Made by a program: the position numbers and the translations under genes | Shown: positions 33,802 through 46,247 of the stretch, one piece after another | How positions within the stretch are numbered: the first letter of the stretch is position 1 | Layout of the letters: every line of letters begins with the position of its first letter | The notes under the pieces: generated by a model | Seen by the model: the letters and a program-made list of their open reading frames with translations, nothing else | Told to the model about the DNA's origin: nothing | The model's database searches: none | Source: Coptis chinensis | Taxonomy: Eukaryota > Streptophyta > Magnoliopsida > Ranunculales > Ranunculaceae | DNA length: 64,000 nt | Assembly (NCBI GenBank): GCA_015680905.1 | Contig: CM027378.1 | Coordinates: 11,389,001-11,453,000 of the forward strand | Reading direction: 5' to 3'

Positions 33802-36687
33802 ATGGTGTGAATTATGTCTTTCTTATTGTTTTCCTTTATATTAAACCTAATTCATAAAAAGTAAAAAGTGTAAAGATATATAAAAATAGTAATCTAGCAA
33901 GTCTAAAGGAATCTGACTTTAAAAGACCCGTTTTAAAACAAATTTTTACAAACTGTTTTCAAAAATTTGTTTGGGGAGATGGTGTTTAGTTTTCCATTCT
34001 TGATCCTCAAATTCCTATTCTTACCCCCTTTCGCTCCCACTTGAAGAGTAGCTAGATTTCTACTTGTTTGTTGTTTTGATGTTTGTCTTTTATTATTTTT
34101 AGTAGATAGGATGTTAAGTTGTTAAATTCCGTAGTTAATTTTGACTTTTGTAGTGAAATGTTGTTTGAATGACAATATGAATATAATGTCATTATTTTTC
34201 ATTGTCGTGATTAGTTAATGTTGATCCCACCTTCCCAAACTGTTTGGGGGTGGTGTTATCTATTCGGCATGATTTTATATAAACTTCATTCATTCCTACA
34301 CTCACCCCCTTTTCACCTAATTTCCATCACTCGCTTTCCTCCCGCGTTTAGTCTCATTTTCAATTTTCAGCAACTCCGAGCGCTTTTCGCCTGAGGCGCC
34401 TTTTCGCTCTGTATATTTTGTTCTGAATTTTGCTTTCGGGGGCGCCAGCATACAAATTTGGCGCGACCAGCCTCATCCTACTGGACCTAGCGACCGCCAG
34501 CGCGCTTGGATGGCGACCGGCTAAAACACTTTGAATTCTAAAATTTCAGAGCGCGACTCGCGCCATCATCTGAAGCGCCAGCGCCGCGACTTCCGTGGAC
34601 GAGAAAAAATTCCAGTTTTCTCACGGGTAGTTTCCGGATCATTCATAGCTATTCCAGGCGTAATTTTGAGATGACATCTCCTATAATAATACGGAGAACA
34701 GTCTTTCAAAGATTTGTTCCAAAGCACTACTTATGGTGCTTGGTTTAGCATGAGTGATCACACACGTTTAGGAACCGCTTATGGGTCTTGCTAGCAATTG
34801 TTCTTGGACTTGCCATGCCGGCTGAAATACAAGACCCATGATGCTATTGGGTAGATAATATGCATGTCCGGGGAGTGGAGGTAAGTTTTAGTTTCTGTTG
34901 AGTAATGCGCATGTCCCAAAACAATTTAATTCTATTAACCCCATAATGGGTGGAACTCTTATAGAGTTCGTCAATTTTTATTTCCTATATTAGTATGTTC
35001 TAACCTTGTTTTGCAGATGTTTATGAATTTCACGGCGTTTCCATGGTATTTTCTACCCTCTTTATTTAAATGCTTTGAGGACAAAGCATGCTTCTTGTTT
35101 GGGGGCATAGAAACACGTGTAATTAAGACATCTGCTAGGATATAAATATATATAATATGCATTTGTTTTCTAGTTATAAAATTCAAAAATTTAAAAATAT
35201 AAATAAATAAGTTATGCTATACATTTAGGAATATTGGTATTGTTCTTTCTCCATGTTTTAACAATCTAGAAGTCTCACATAGGTTGTTGCATCGAATAAT
35301 TGTTAGAAACTTAGGTTAATCGTGGTAATAATCTTTGCATCTATCTATAAATATATTACATGAGTATCTATGATTGTTAGCGGTAAGTTTAAAGAAATCT
35401 AGGCTAGAGTACTTATTCTACAAATCTGTGAGAATATAGCCTAAAAGCACTTATATGAAATGAAACATTTGAGAAATGACACAAGAAGGAGAAGTAAAAT
35501 CCGGATAAAGAAATCCTGCGTCCACTTGCTTGATCACTAAACCATATCTAAGTGAGAATTTAGGCCGCTCTTTGGATCGATATAGCCGAGAAATTCAAAC
35601 CTATGAATTATTTTCCGCTAGTCACCACTCTGAGCCTTTTCTTTAGCCTTCCATACACCACAATTCCTTTACCACATTTACAAAACAAAAACAAAAAAAA
35701 AAAAAAAAGAATAAATCAACCTACCCGATTTAGAATAAATTAGAAATAGAATGAGTGAAGAAAGAAGAAGAAAAACACATTGTAAACAAAAATTGTTACT
35801 TGCTTGAGAAAAATAAAGAAAAGAAGTTTCCATCGAAAAAAAAAGAAAAATAGAAATAAAATAAAAACTCCAAAAAATAGAATAAAAAGGAATTGAAGCC
35901 AAGGAAAAAAAAAAAATACGGCTGGGATGGAAACAAAGTGTAGAAGCAAAAAGAAAATAACAAGGTTTTCTCTAGTTACATACTCACGAAGACTCTATTA
36001 TCTCCGGACTTGTCCTTTTGAATATCCATTTCCTTCCTTCTTAAACCATCTCCTAATCCCGTAACACCTAATAAAGACCTCTAGCTTTCGATTAGGAATA
36101 GGTTAGTGTGATAGTAAGTGGCGGATGTGTTTGATTGACCCCCTTCCTTTGTTGTCATGGAGATTGTAAGGTAAAAGTGTGCCCAGCTTGTTACCTTTGG
36201 ATAGCCGAAACTTGAGTGAAAAATCAGTGTTGTTTCTTGACTATTATTGTGAGAACTACTTTAAGGGCCATTATTAGAGTTCTCGAACAACCACTGCTAA
36301 ACATTTGATAGTAGTACTCATTGTATATATGTGTATTGTAGATGATTGATTATTATGCATATATTAACTTAGGTTTTGGTTGGTTATTCTTGTGTAATTG
36401 CTAGAGAGATATATAGATAGTTGAGCATGAATAAAAAACAATAGTTTTATTTTCTTAGTCGTTGTAGTATAGATGAAGTTTGTGAGTACCTTCCTTTGGA
36501 AAACTCTCCGCGAGGCTATAACTTCGTCCACTAGGGAATTCCTAGTGGTTTAAGGCCTGTTGCATATGGTCAATGCAATGCTGTCACTCAAGTGAAAGCG
36601 AGTAGTTAGAACTCCATTTTTTGGTCACTTATTCTAATTTCTCATATTTGCTTGAGGACAAAGCAAAATCTTTGTTTAGGGGTGGTT
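33802..36687 (+). mobile_element. Element A 3' internal region, 5'-truncated copy
   Basis: Matches 13343-16261. No LTR, gag or primer site lies on its left, so this copy of A exists only because of the segmental duplication. The GC-rich motif at 34430-34600 is read here in a fuller form (gcgccagcatacaaatttgg, gcgaccgccagcgcgc). Non-coding. Confidence 0.88.
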
Positions 36688-38064
36688 TGATAAGAGCCCA
36701 AAGCTGTAGTTTTAACCCATAATAATCATCTTGTTAGACCAATTATGTGAATAATAAGTAAGAGTTAACACTGATTCTGGTTTTTATGCATTTCGGGCTT
36801 CAAAGTCCATTATGTGCGAAAATGTACCACTTTAGCGAGATAAAGGAGCAAAAGTCAAACAGAACTTCCGAATGCCATATCTTTGGACTCAGACCTCCGG
36901 TTGGGCCTACCTTATGTCAAAACGACCGGCTCGGAAAGAGCTTTGCAATGGTCTAAGCCTTGACCCAATCAGAGGAGCAGAAGTGGACGAAAAGTCTGTT
37001 GAAGCCAACTGCAGCTGAAGAGGCCTTTTTGAATTTGAAAGAATTGGGTTTTGGGCACGATTCTGCGGCCCAAAAACATGGCTCAAGCCCATGCACGATT
37101 TTTGGATCTGAATGTATAAAACAAAAAGCTTAGTTCATTGTTAATGGTAGATAGTTAGGTTAGAAAATAAATTAGATTAGTTAGCCTCCATTAAACCTTA
37201 ATTCTAGATCTAGTTTTCATTAGATTAATTAAGTTTAATTTCATTTCAATTCTTGTTTTAGATTAAACTCTCAAATTATTGTTCTTGATTGATTAGATAA
37301 TAAAATAGTTATTTTGTCAATTTCGATTTATAGATCTAAATTCCATTATTGTTTGTTATCATTTCATAGTTATTAATTAGATTTAGATTATTGTTTAGTG
37401 AAATCGCGATAAAGTTAGAATCTTTTCATTATGTTTAGTTTAGATTTAATGGGAATTGTTAGTTTGATGAATCAAGGCTAAAACCTCCATTAGAGGGGTT
37501 GATGAAGCCTTGATGAAAACTTAGTTGTTAGTGTAGAATTGTTTGTAGATTCTATTCCACTCTAGAAAGTCGTGTTTAAGCCATGAGAATGGGTGGGCGA
37601 CTTCACATGCTAGTTAGTACTTTCGGTAGAAATGCCATGAACACTAGGGATTAGAACTTCGAATTTCTTGCCGTAAGAACGTGAGAATCGAGATACAAGA
37701 ATCTATACTAGGTTATTAAGTTGGATTAGAGGTGGATTCAATTCCCCTAATCCTTTTATCTAGATTAAAAAACATATTTCCATAGTATCCGTAGTTAAAT
37801 TCAACGTAGACTCATTTTAGTTTCATCGTGAGTATAACACCGCCCATTAAAAGCTCTCATTGACTTAAGAGCGACTAGTTAGACTTAGAAAACAATCCAT
37901 GCTAGGGAACTAGGAGTGGAACGAACTTCGTACTCCATTTAGTGCAATTCGCATCGAGAGTAGAAGCTTTGATAATTGACACGTAAAAGTACCCAAGTTT
38001 AGTTTACTTACGTTTTGGATTCGTAGTTCATTTCGTAGGTAAACTATTCATTTTATAAATATCA
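36688..38064 (+). repeat. 3' LTR of element A, copy 2
   Basis: TGATAAGAGCCC ... AAATATCA, 1377 bp, followed by ATCGC at 38065-38069 as in copy 1. Confidence 0.93.
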
Positions 38065-38072
38065 ATCGCGTT

Positions 38073-38588
38073 CTAGAGAAATTGAATTATACAAAAATTA
38101 TTGCATTTAGTCTGCAGTACCCAGAGTAGATGGAGGAGGGGTTTTGTTATTTTGGAAGTCTTAAATGTGCCGAGCACATTATGAGCTAGCCATTGGATCA
38201 CAGATAATTGGTTTATTTGTGAGGATCGTTGATAAACAATGCAGTTTTCGGTTGTATTAGTAAAAAGGATAGTTGAAAACAATAGATGCCTTATATTGTT
38301 GAATGGTAAATCCTGAAGGTGTACCCCCGGGTTTTTAATGGAAATTTGAAGGACCTCGGAGATGATTTCAATAGTCAATTCACGCTCGCATCCGTTTGCG
38401 CGGACAAATAATTGCCCGTTTTGGAAATAACTGTGTTTATAAAATAGTAGGACCAATTCTCTGGAATAAAGTGCCTCCTTATGATGTAATAGAGGGAACC
38501 ATCCTCGATGTAAAATTTCAGTATCAAAATATGGGTTAAATGGACCGCTTTGGAAATTTTCCATAAAATTTTTCTCGGTGAGGGCCAT
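38073..38588 (-). CDS. Env-position ORF of element B (MALTEKN ORF), copy 2
   Basis: 171 codons, identical to copy 1 except for a short stretch near residue 111 (STILFTNTTENCIV here, STILYGEYNRKNCIV there). Same context: element A LTR on one side, B spacer on the other. Function unknown; see copy 1. Confidence 0.55.
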   Translation of the reverse strand: MALTEKNFMENFQSGPFNPYFDTEILHRGWFPLLHHKEALYSRELVLLFYKHSYFQNGQLFVRANGCERELTIEIISEVLQISIKNPGVHLQDLPFNNIRHLLFSTILFTNTTENCIVYQRSSQINQLSVIQWLAHNVLGTFKTSKITKPLLHLLWVLQTKCNNFCIIQFL

Positions 38589-39785
38589 TAAAGATGGAGT
38601 GGTGAAGAAAATTTAGTGGAAAAGGGAAGATTGGATTTTAGAGGTGTCTAGCCTACCTATAAATAGGCACCAATCGAAGATATAGAAAATCACGAATCGA
38701 GGTGTTACAGGGGTAGTTAGACCACGTGTATCTTCTAAAACAAAGGCATAAAAGTAGATGTAGTATGGATGGGAAGAATAGGGCATGTGACTACAAGGAG
38801 TGCCTTTTTAATACAAGGGGAGATTAATGTGAACAACACTAAATGTCGAGAAAAGTCATTATCTAAATTCTTAGGCAACTATCATGTCACTGGAGCGAAC
38901 CTAATCCGCCCGGTTTGTAGCTTAACCTTTATGTATTATGGGTCTAGGGGGTATGGCGGTACCATCACGGGTGTGCACCTTCTGATCTAAAATATTTCCT
39001 TATTACATCACGGCTATCCTCAAACCGCCCCAAGGGAACTCAAAGTAACCAATTCTAGGGGTTGGCCTGGTGGAATCCATTGCCCGTACGTGTTCTAAGT
39101 AGGCAACATCCGAGGTTGAACATGAATCTCTATGTGCACCTTAATGCAAGGGGAATTTTAAAAGATTACAATATATACATATCTACAAGGTGAGTCTTTT
39201 AACGTCAGATCCTCAATACATTTGCGAGTCTTTTAACGTCAGATCCTCAAGATAATTCGAGTCTTTTAACGTCAGATCCTCAAGACGATTCCCAACCCAT
39301 GGGAGAAATGGCGCGGTGACGAAGTTTATCCTGCGCAGCTAGTGTCAGACAAAAGTATACCTTATACCGGCTAGAATTGGATAGGAAGTCTAGACCTGGA
39401 CAAAAAGGTGTTTGACAATGCATACACCACCCCATCCTTCGTGCACGTCGTTTACGAGCAAAAGTATTACGACCATTACCTATTCGTTATGAGTGAGACT
39501 CACACCAAATGATTTGCTGAAGTTCGCGAGGCAGAGAGTAGAAAAGGGAAGGGAAGGAAGGAGGTGAAATTTTTGGTACCCATCATTTACCAGCAGGAAC
39601 GTTTGCTCGCATTGCAGAAGACATTTATACTCAGTTTTGAAATAGAGTTTTTGTGGACTACGGCTCTGGCGCTTGCAACCACACACTTCAAAGAACTTTT
39701 GAGATCATAAAATAGAAGATGGCCTAGCTACCAAAATGGCGTACCCTCTACAGAAAAACAAGATTGAGTACGCCAAACGAAACAT
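38589..39785 (-). other. Element B spacer, copy 2
   Basis: Non-coding counterpart of 18160-19395. Five T at 38815-38819 replace the 40-T run of copy 1. The 25-bp motif array at 39192-39288 is intact. Confidence 0.6.
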
Positions 39786-41085
39786 CTAGTCTATGTAGAC
39801 CGGATCCTGAAGAAAAGTCTGTTCAACAGTTGGGGAGCGTAACTTGTGGTAATGTTTGAGGCGTTGTCCATTTGCTTGAAATTCACAGTTATCTTGTGGA
39901 TTAAGCAAAGAGATTGCCCCATAATGGGTCACAGCTGACACAATGAAAGGACCAGACCATCGTGTTTTCAATTTACCATGAAAAATGTGTAATATGGAGT
40001 TGAAAAGTAAAACTTTTTGGCCAATTTTGAAATCTTTACGCAAAATGTGCTTATCGTGCACTCTTTTCATATTAGCTTTGTAGGATTTTGAGAGATCATA
40101 AACATCACTCTTAATCTCCTCAAGCTCATTTAATTACGATTTTAAACTTCTGCTTTGCAGCGTTGATATTGTAATTTTGCTTTTGATGGCCCATAGGGCC
40201 TGATACTCAAGTTCAAGCTGGCGGATGACAAGGTTTTACAAAAATGATGCGGTAAGGAGACATCCCTATAAGTGCCTTAAATGTCGTTTGGTATGCCCAC
40301 AAGGCATCCGATAAAGCGGAGACTAGTCTTTTCTTGATGGATTGGCCGGTTTTCTCCATAATGGACTTTATCTCTCATTTGAGACTTCCACTTGGCCACT
40401 TGTGCGTGGGTGATATGGAGTAACAACTTTGCAAGTGACTCCATATTTCTTCATTAAAACCCAAAAATTTAATACAAAAATGTGTACCCCATCACGATGA
40501 TAGCTTTGGGGACACCAAAATGAGAAAATATTTTCTTTTACAAATTTCCACAAACCTTATGGTCATTTGAGTGACATGAGAGTGCCTCAATCCATTTAGA
40601 CACATAGTCTACAGCGACTATAATGTAGAGAAAACCTTGAGAAATAGGGAAGGGTCCCATAAAATCAATGCCCCAAACATAAAAAATTTCCATAATTAAG
40701 ATAGGATTTAGGGGCATCATATTGCGTTAGGTAATTCGACCTAGGTGCTGACAAGAAAACGAATGCAAGCTTTGCAATATTCGTGTGCATCGCTAAAAAG
40801 GGTAGGCCAGTAAAAACCACATTGTAAAACCTTGGTTGTAGTTTTCTTCCCACTGAAATGACCTCTATAAGATTGTTCGTGGCAAAAAGATAACACGTCA
40901 GTGTGTTCCCAATTGGGAATGCAGCAACGAATGAGTACAAAAGGGTAGGGGTCATCCCAGAAATAATATTTTACAGTGGATAATAACTTTTTACGATCAG
41001 GACGTGACCAGGAGGAAGGAACTTCCTCAATAACTAGGTAGTTAACGATATCCGCGTACCATGGAGAGGAGAAAATGGAGTACAA
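39786..41085 (-). pseudogene. Element B integrase, copy 2
   Basis: HHCC zinc-binding region at 41085-40741 (DVLSFCHEQSYRGHFSGKK ... HEYCKACIRF), core at 40720-40368 split by a one-base change after SNDHK, C-terminal domain at 40070-39786 identical to copy 1. Here the zinc domain is open and the core is broken, the reverse of copy 1, so each copy is damaged in different places. Confidence 0.87.
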
Positions 41086-41115
41086 ATGCTCATCTGGGAA
41101 GGAATCACAAATGGA

Positions 41116-42643
41116 TTAAGAATCACTATCAACGTCACCAACCAGCCTTGATAAATGGTCGGCCATGACATTTTCGGATCCTTTCTTGTCTTTGATTTCC
41201 AGGGTGAATTCTTGCAAGAAAAGGATCCAGCGAAACAATCTCTGTTTCGCATCCTTTTTCGCGAGTAGGTACCGAAGTGCGGCATGGTCAGTATATACGA
41301 TGGTGGATGATCCAACCAGGTAAGGGCGAAACTTATCCAAAGCATAGACAACAGCTAGGAAGTCTTTCTCAGTTGTCGTGTAATTATGTTGAGCGTCATT
41401 AAGAGTTTTACTAGTGTAGTAAATGACAACGGGTTTGTCATCACGTCGTTAGCCTAGTACAGCACCAATAGCAAAGTCGCTAGCATCACGCATCAGTTCG
41501 AATGGTTGAGACCAATCAGGGGGTTGAATAATAGGAGGGGTAGTCAGGGCGGTTTTTAGAGCTTCAAAAGCTTGTTTGCAATTGAAATTGAAGTCGAAGA
41601 CCGCATCCTTAAGTAGGAGATTGGTTAATGGTCGAGCAACTTTAGAAAAATCCTGAATGAATCGCTGTAAAAAGCCGGTATGGCCTAAAAAGGCCGGGAT
41701 ATCATGGCTGATAGGAGATAGGTAAGCGAAACAATTTTAACAATTTTATCATTATTGAACTCTATCCCGTCTTTCAAAACAATATGACCTAGAACAATTT
41801 CTTTGGTAACCATGAAATGACACTTCTCCCAATTAAGTACTAAATTTTTTTTCTTCACACTGTGTTAACACTTTAGAAAGGTTGGATAGACTATCATCAA
41901 AGGAATTTCCATAAATGGAAAAGTCATCCATGAAGACTTCCATATAACGTTCCACCATATCACTGAAAATGTGAAGCATGCAGCATTGGAAAGTGCCTAA
42001 GGCATTGCAAAGACCAAAAGGCATTCGTTTGTATGTAAAGGTTCCAAAGGGACATGTGAAAGTTGTCTTTTCTTGATCGGCAGGATCGATGACAATTTGA
42101 AAGTAGCGGAATAGCCATCAAGAAAATAGTAGTACGCATGACCGGCTAAATGTTCTAGCATCTGGTCAATGAATGGAAGAAGAAAGTGATCTTTACGTGT
42201 TCTGGCATTAAGTTTGCGATAGTCAATGCAAATTCTCCATTTCAATGGAATGCGAGTGGCGATGCATTCACCATTTTCATTTTGAACAACTTGAATGCGG
42301 ACTTTTTGGGAACAATGTGGACGGGGAGTAACCTCATCACTATCGGAGATAGGGTATATGATACCGCATCAAGTAAATGTAAAACTTCCTCCCTTACCAC
42401 CTCTTTCATGGTGGGGTTAAAGGCGTCGTTATGTGGTTCTCCGCGATGTTTTATGCCGTCATCTAGATGTATGCGATGCGTGCATACTCTAGGGTCTATT
42501 CCTTTGATATTATCTAAGGACCATCCGATAGCGGAGCGGTGTTCACAAATAACACGAATCAAACGTGCTTCTTCGTTAATAGTTAAGTGAGAAGAAATTA
42601 TTATAGGGTGACTACTATCGGGATCGAGATGCACGTACTTCAA
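41116..42643 (-). pseudogene. Element B reverse transcriptase and RNase H, copy 2
   Basis: RNase H at 41340-41116 is identical to copy 1. The RT catalytic VFMDDFSIYG lies in 42024-41833, and KWRICIDYRKLNARTRKDHF in 42245-41997. The eight-A frameshift (41846 region) and the RNase H stop are shared with copy 1. Extra frame breaks at 42100 (copy 1 ggaatag versus here cggaatag context) and at 42360-42440 are unique to this copy. Confidence 0.87.
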
Positions 42644-42856
42644 ATCAGAGGGTAGAGGTTTTAAATCCGGAGTTGGAGGAGTGGGGATGAAGGATTTGTG
42701 AGGGGCTGTCTCTTCAATAGAAAAAAGTGAGTCTGATTCATCTTAATCGGTTTGTAATGCAGTAGTAAGGTCAAATAGTGGTACTGACTCTAATAATGCG
42801 TGGACATCCTTAATGTACGAGTCATCATCAAACTCAAGATTATCAAAAGAAAGAAA

Positions 42857-43246
42857 TTAGTGTACCTCGTTTGGGGGAAAAGAGTTAGCGAAATATTCCT
42901 GTGCCAGACTATCAACCAGGTTAATCTCACCCTCAATATCAGGATCGGGAAGTTGTTTCATTAAGTTGAATACATTGACTTCTACAAAAAGGTTCCCGAA
43001 AGACATTGTCATTGAACCATCCCGACAATTTATTAGAGCGTTAGCAGTTGCAAGAAATGGATGTCCTAAAATGATAGGAATGGAGTCACAGGCAACTTCG
43101 GTATCTAGAATTAGAAAATCGACGGGGTAGTAAAAATCTTGGACCTTTACTAGGACGTTTTCTACTATGCCCTTTGGGTACTTGATGGAGTGATCCGCTA
43201 GTTGCAGGGTCATGTTGGTAGATTTTAATTCATGAAGACCTAATTA
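42857..43246 (-). pseudogene. Element B protease remainder, copy 2
   Basis: 118 open codons from MTLQLADHSIKYPKGIVENV through IILGHPFLATANALIN to QLPDPDIEGEINLVD. Separated from Gag by the TAA at 43244-43246, shared with copy 1. Confidence 0.82.
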
Positions 43247-45385
43247 CTTAAATAAGTAGTAGAGAAGTAGGTTAACACTCGCACCTAAGTCTAAAAGAAC
43301 AGTAGCGGTATATTTGTCGCCCAACGTGCATGGTACAGTTGGTCGACCTGGGTCTTTGTATTTAACCACACCATTGGTAGTAGTAATGGAGGGAAACTTC
43401 TCAGTGAGGAATGCTTGTTGAGGAACATTCATTCGTCGTTTGTTGGTGCACATGTCCTTCAAAAACTTGGCATGTTTGGGCAAATGCTTAAGTGCATCTA
43501 GAAAAGATAGGTTTATGGTCAAATTTTTGAAGGTTTCTCGGATCTCATCGAAATGTTCGTCAGGTTTGTTCTTTGCCAAACGGGCATGAAACGGAGCTTT
43601 TGGGCGGAATCGCACATATAGATCAGTGGCGTCTTTCCCTAGGGACGTGGATGTAGATTTAGAAGGAACAACTTTGTCCGCTATAGGTTGTGACATAGGA
43701 GTTAGAAGGACGTTAGCCGCAGCTTTGGTCGATTCGACGTCTGGCATACGTATGTGATTGTCGATGGTTCGGCCAGAACGAAGAGTGGTAATGGCATTTA
43801 CCTCACCCTGGCTCGGATTACTAGATCCTAGTGCATTGTTGAGTTCAAAGGCAGTGTTTGTGGGCTTAGGGTTTGGAACTGCTTGGCTAGAAAACACGCC
43901 CTTTTGACTTTTATGATGTGCTAACAGCTGAAGAGACTGTTGGATAGATGCTAGGATTTGAGATTGTTGATTCATGTAAGTCAGAAAAGTTTCAGCTGTT
44001 TTATCGGCAGTGGATTGTACCAGTGGAGCAGTAGGAACAAGTTCACGGTTATTGTTGACGAGTTGATTTTGGTAGCCATAACCTTGATTAGCGGGAACAA
44101 TGCTGCGGTTGTTTTGGTACCCTAAATTGGCAGTGTTGGGAGACTTTCTTTGCCTTTGTTGGAATTGCGGAGGATTTCCTTGATGGTAGGAATTGTAGTT
44201 CGTGGGAGGTCGTACAGGAGCATTGTTGAAACCCAGAAGAGCTGGCTGTTGGGCAAGGGGATGCCAAGCCAAATTCGGATGTTGTCGCCAAGGTGCATTA
44301 GGGATGTTGAAAGCCTGAAGCCTCTTCCGGATGGTTTGGGGAGGACACTCGTATGCCAAAGGAAAATAAAAATTGGAGTGCTCAGGACTTAAGCAAAGAA
44401 TACATGGGGAAGCGTTGGCAACCATGATTTGTTTGGGTTTTTGATCATTTACTTGAACCGAAAGAGCATTGACCTTTTTGGTTAGGGACTCGATCAAAGT
44501 TTTTAATTCCGGATCGGGTTTGACCTCGAACATAGACGTAACTTTGGTAGGAGTGTCGTTAGAAGATCTAGAAGAATCAGTGTTACCCCAATGAGTGTTT
44601 CGTGAAGCCTGTTTCTTGAGAAAAGTGTATGCTTCAGTAGCGCCTTTGTCCATGAAATAGTTGTCGTTCATGATATCTAATGTTTCCTTTTGGTGGTCAG
44701 AGAGACCATTAAAGAATGAACGGACTAAGGCAAGTGGTTAATGAGTTGATGATGGGGACATTAGAAGTAGATCGATAAATCTGCTCCATGCTTACGTAAA
44801 AAGGATTTACGGGGATCTTTGGTGAAAGAATTGAATCTTCTGAAGCATCTCTATAGTTTTCTTCTGAGTATAGAACTTTATCATGAATGCCTGCACGAGC
44901 TTGGCCCATGTGTCAAGGGATTGCGGCCCCTTGCCCGCGAGCCAAACTTAAGCTTTATCAGCTAAGGTGAAGGGAAACAACCTAAGCAAGACTTGTTCAT
45001 TAGTAACGATTGGATGGTGGAAAGTGGTAGCTGCTTGCTACATCTGATGAAGGTGATTGTACGGTTTTTCATGGTCTAGACCATGGTAAACAGGTAACAA
45101 ACCGAAAACGTTTGGCGGAATGCGAAAATCACCTGCATTCTCATCGAGTTTAATGCAGGAAGCAGGTCCTTCCTGTAAGGCAGTATAGAAGTCCGAAAGT
45201 TGCTTTTCTACTTTGGAATTTTCCTGGGCCATAACTATGGGAGGTAATGGCAACTGAGATACTTGACGAGGTTGATTTACAAAGGAAGGATTCTGTCTAG
45301 GGGATAACTTATGTAGTTGTTTATTGTATTTTTAACGACGATATGTAAGTTATAATTCCTTATTTGTACTAGACCGTAGTATCAT
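43247..45385 (-). pseudogene. Element B Gag, copy 2 (better preserved)
   Basis: ATG at 45385 (MILRSS). The N-terminal piece 45253-45038 has QLSDFYTALQEGPASCIKLD and FGLLPVYHGLDHEKPYNH. After frame breaks at 44700-45037, a 475-codon frame (44671-43244) runs through FLKKQASRNTHWGN, the zinc knuckle (CILCLSPEHSNFYF, last Cys replaced), the Gln/Asn-rich tail, GEVNAITTLRSGRTIDNH, the linker RFRPKAPFHARLAKNK, and the protease entry LLDLGASVNLLLYYLFK. Stops near the N-terminus (for example TAA in the RRK-equivalent segment) are shared with copy 1. Confidence 0.87.
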
Positions 45386-46198
45386 GCAAACACAAATTTT
45401 AATTCTAGGCTCATAAAGAACGAATTATGACATGAGGATTAGTTATTACAGAAGGAGGGAGGTGAACCACGTCTTCCTGAGCTGTTGCTAACATAAGCTA
45501 GGATAATGTGTGAATATTCCAATAGCTAGGTCACATGAGATAATTGAGGGAGGTTATGCATTACTATACGTTCCTTAATTAGGCAGCCTCAATCTTTTAA
45601 GTTTCTTAGACATCGATGAAATAGGGTGATGATTTATGCATTATGCGATTATTATTAAGATGATTATGTTGAAATTTTTATTATTAGGATTTTTTTTATT
45701 TTTTTTTTATTATTTTTTTGTTTACGTAATTAATGTATTATGGAGACGTGATTACGAAACATGCAATTAAAGACGAGAGATGTGAAAATAGAAGACTAAA
45801 CATACAATTAACACATGCTAGTTATACATAGGAAGTCTACACATGCAACTCTATATTACTTATACTTGAATAGAAACAAGTCCTATGCATGCAATAATAT
45901 ATAGCTAAAAATATGTGCAACTAGATGCGAGCTAGGGGAATGTCGAGAATGAACTCATGCAAAGTAATACCGCGTATGTGAATGGATGTAATATACACAT
46001 ACAAAAATAATCTAAGCAGGTGGTTTGAAATTACGCAAACATCCAAATATATTCGAATCATATTAACCGTATTAATATGCAATAACGAACCATACATACC
46101 CAGAAATTTTTTTTATATGTAACGAGATCTCATGCCAACATACAAATATGCGATGTAAAATAGGTTATAGCAATCAACCAAATTATATCCTCTACAAA
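45386..46198 (-). other. Element B leader, left part, copy 2
   Basis: Non-coding counterpart of 25013-25826. Confidence 0.75.
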
Positions 46199-46210
46199 GT
46201 TTGAGGAGTT
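46199..46210. repeat. LINE target-site duplication, left, copy 2
   Basis: GTTTGAGGAGTT, repeated at 51587-51598. Confidence 0.92.
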
Positions 46211-46247
46211 ATACTAGAGTTATGCTAGAATAGGGGAACCCCGGAGG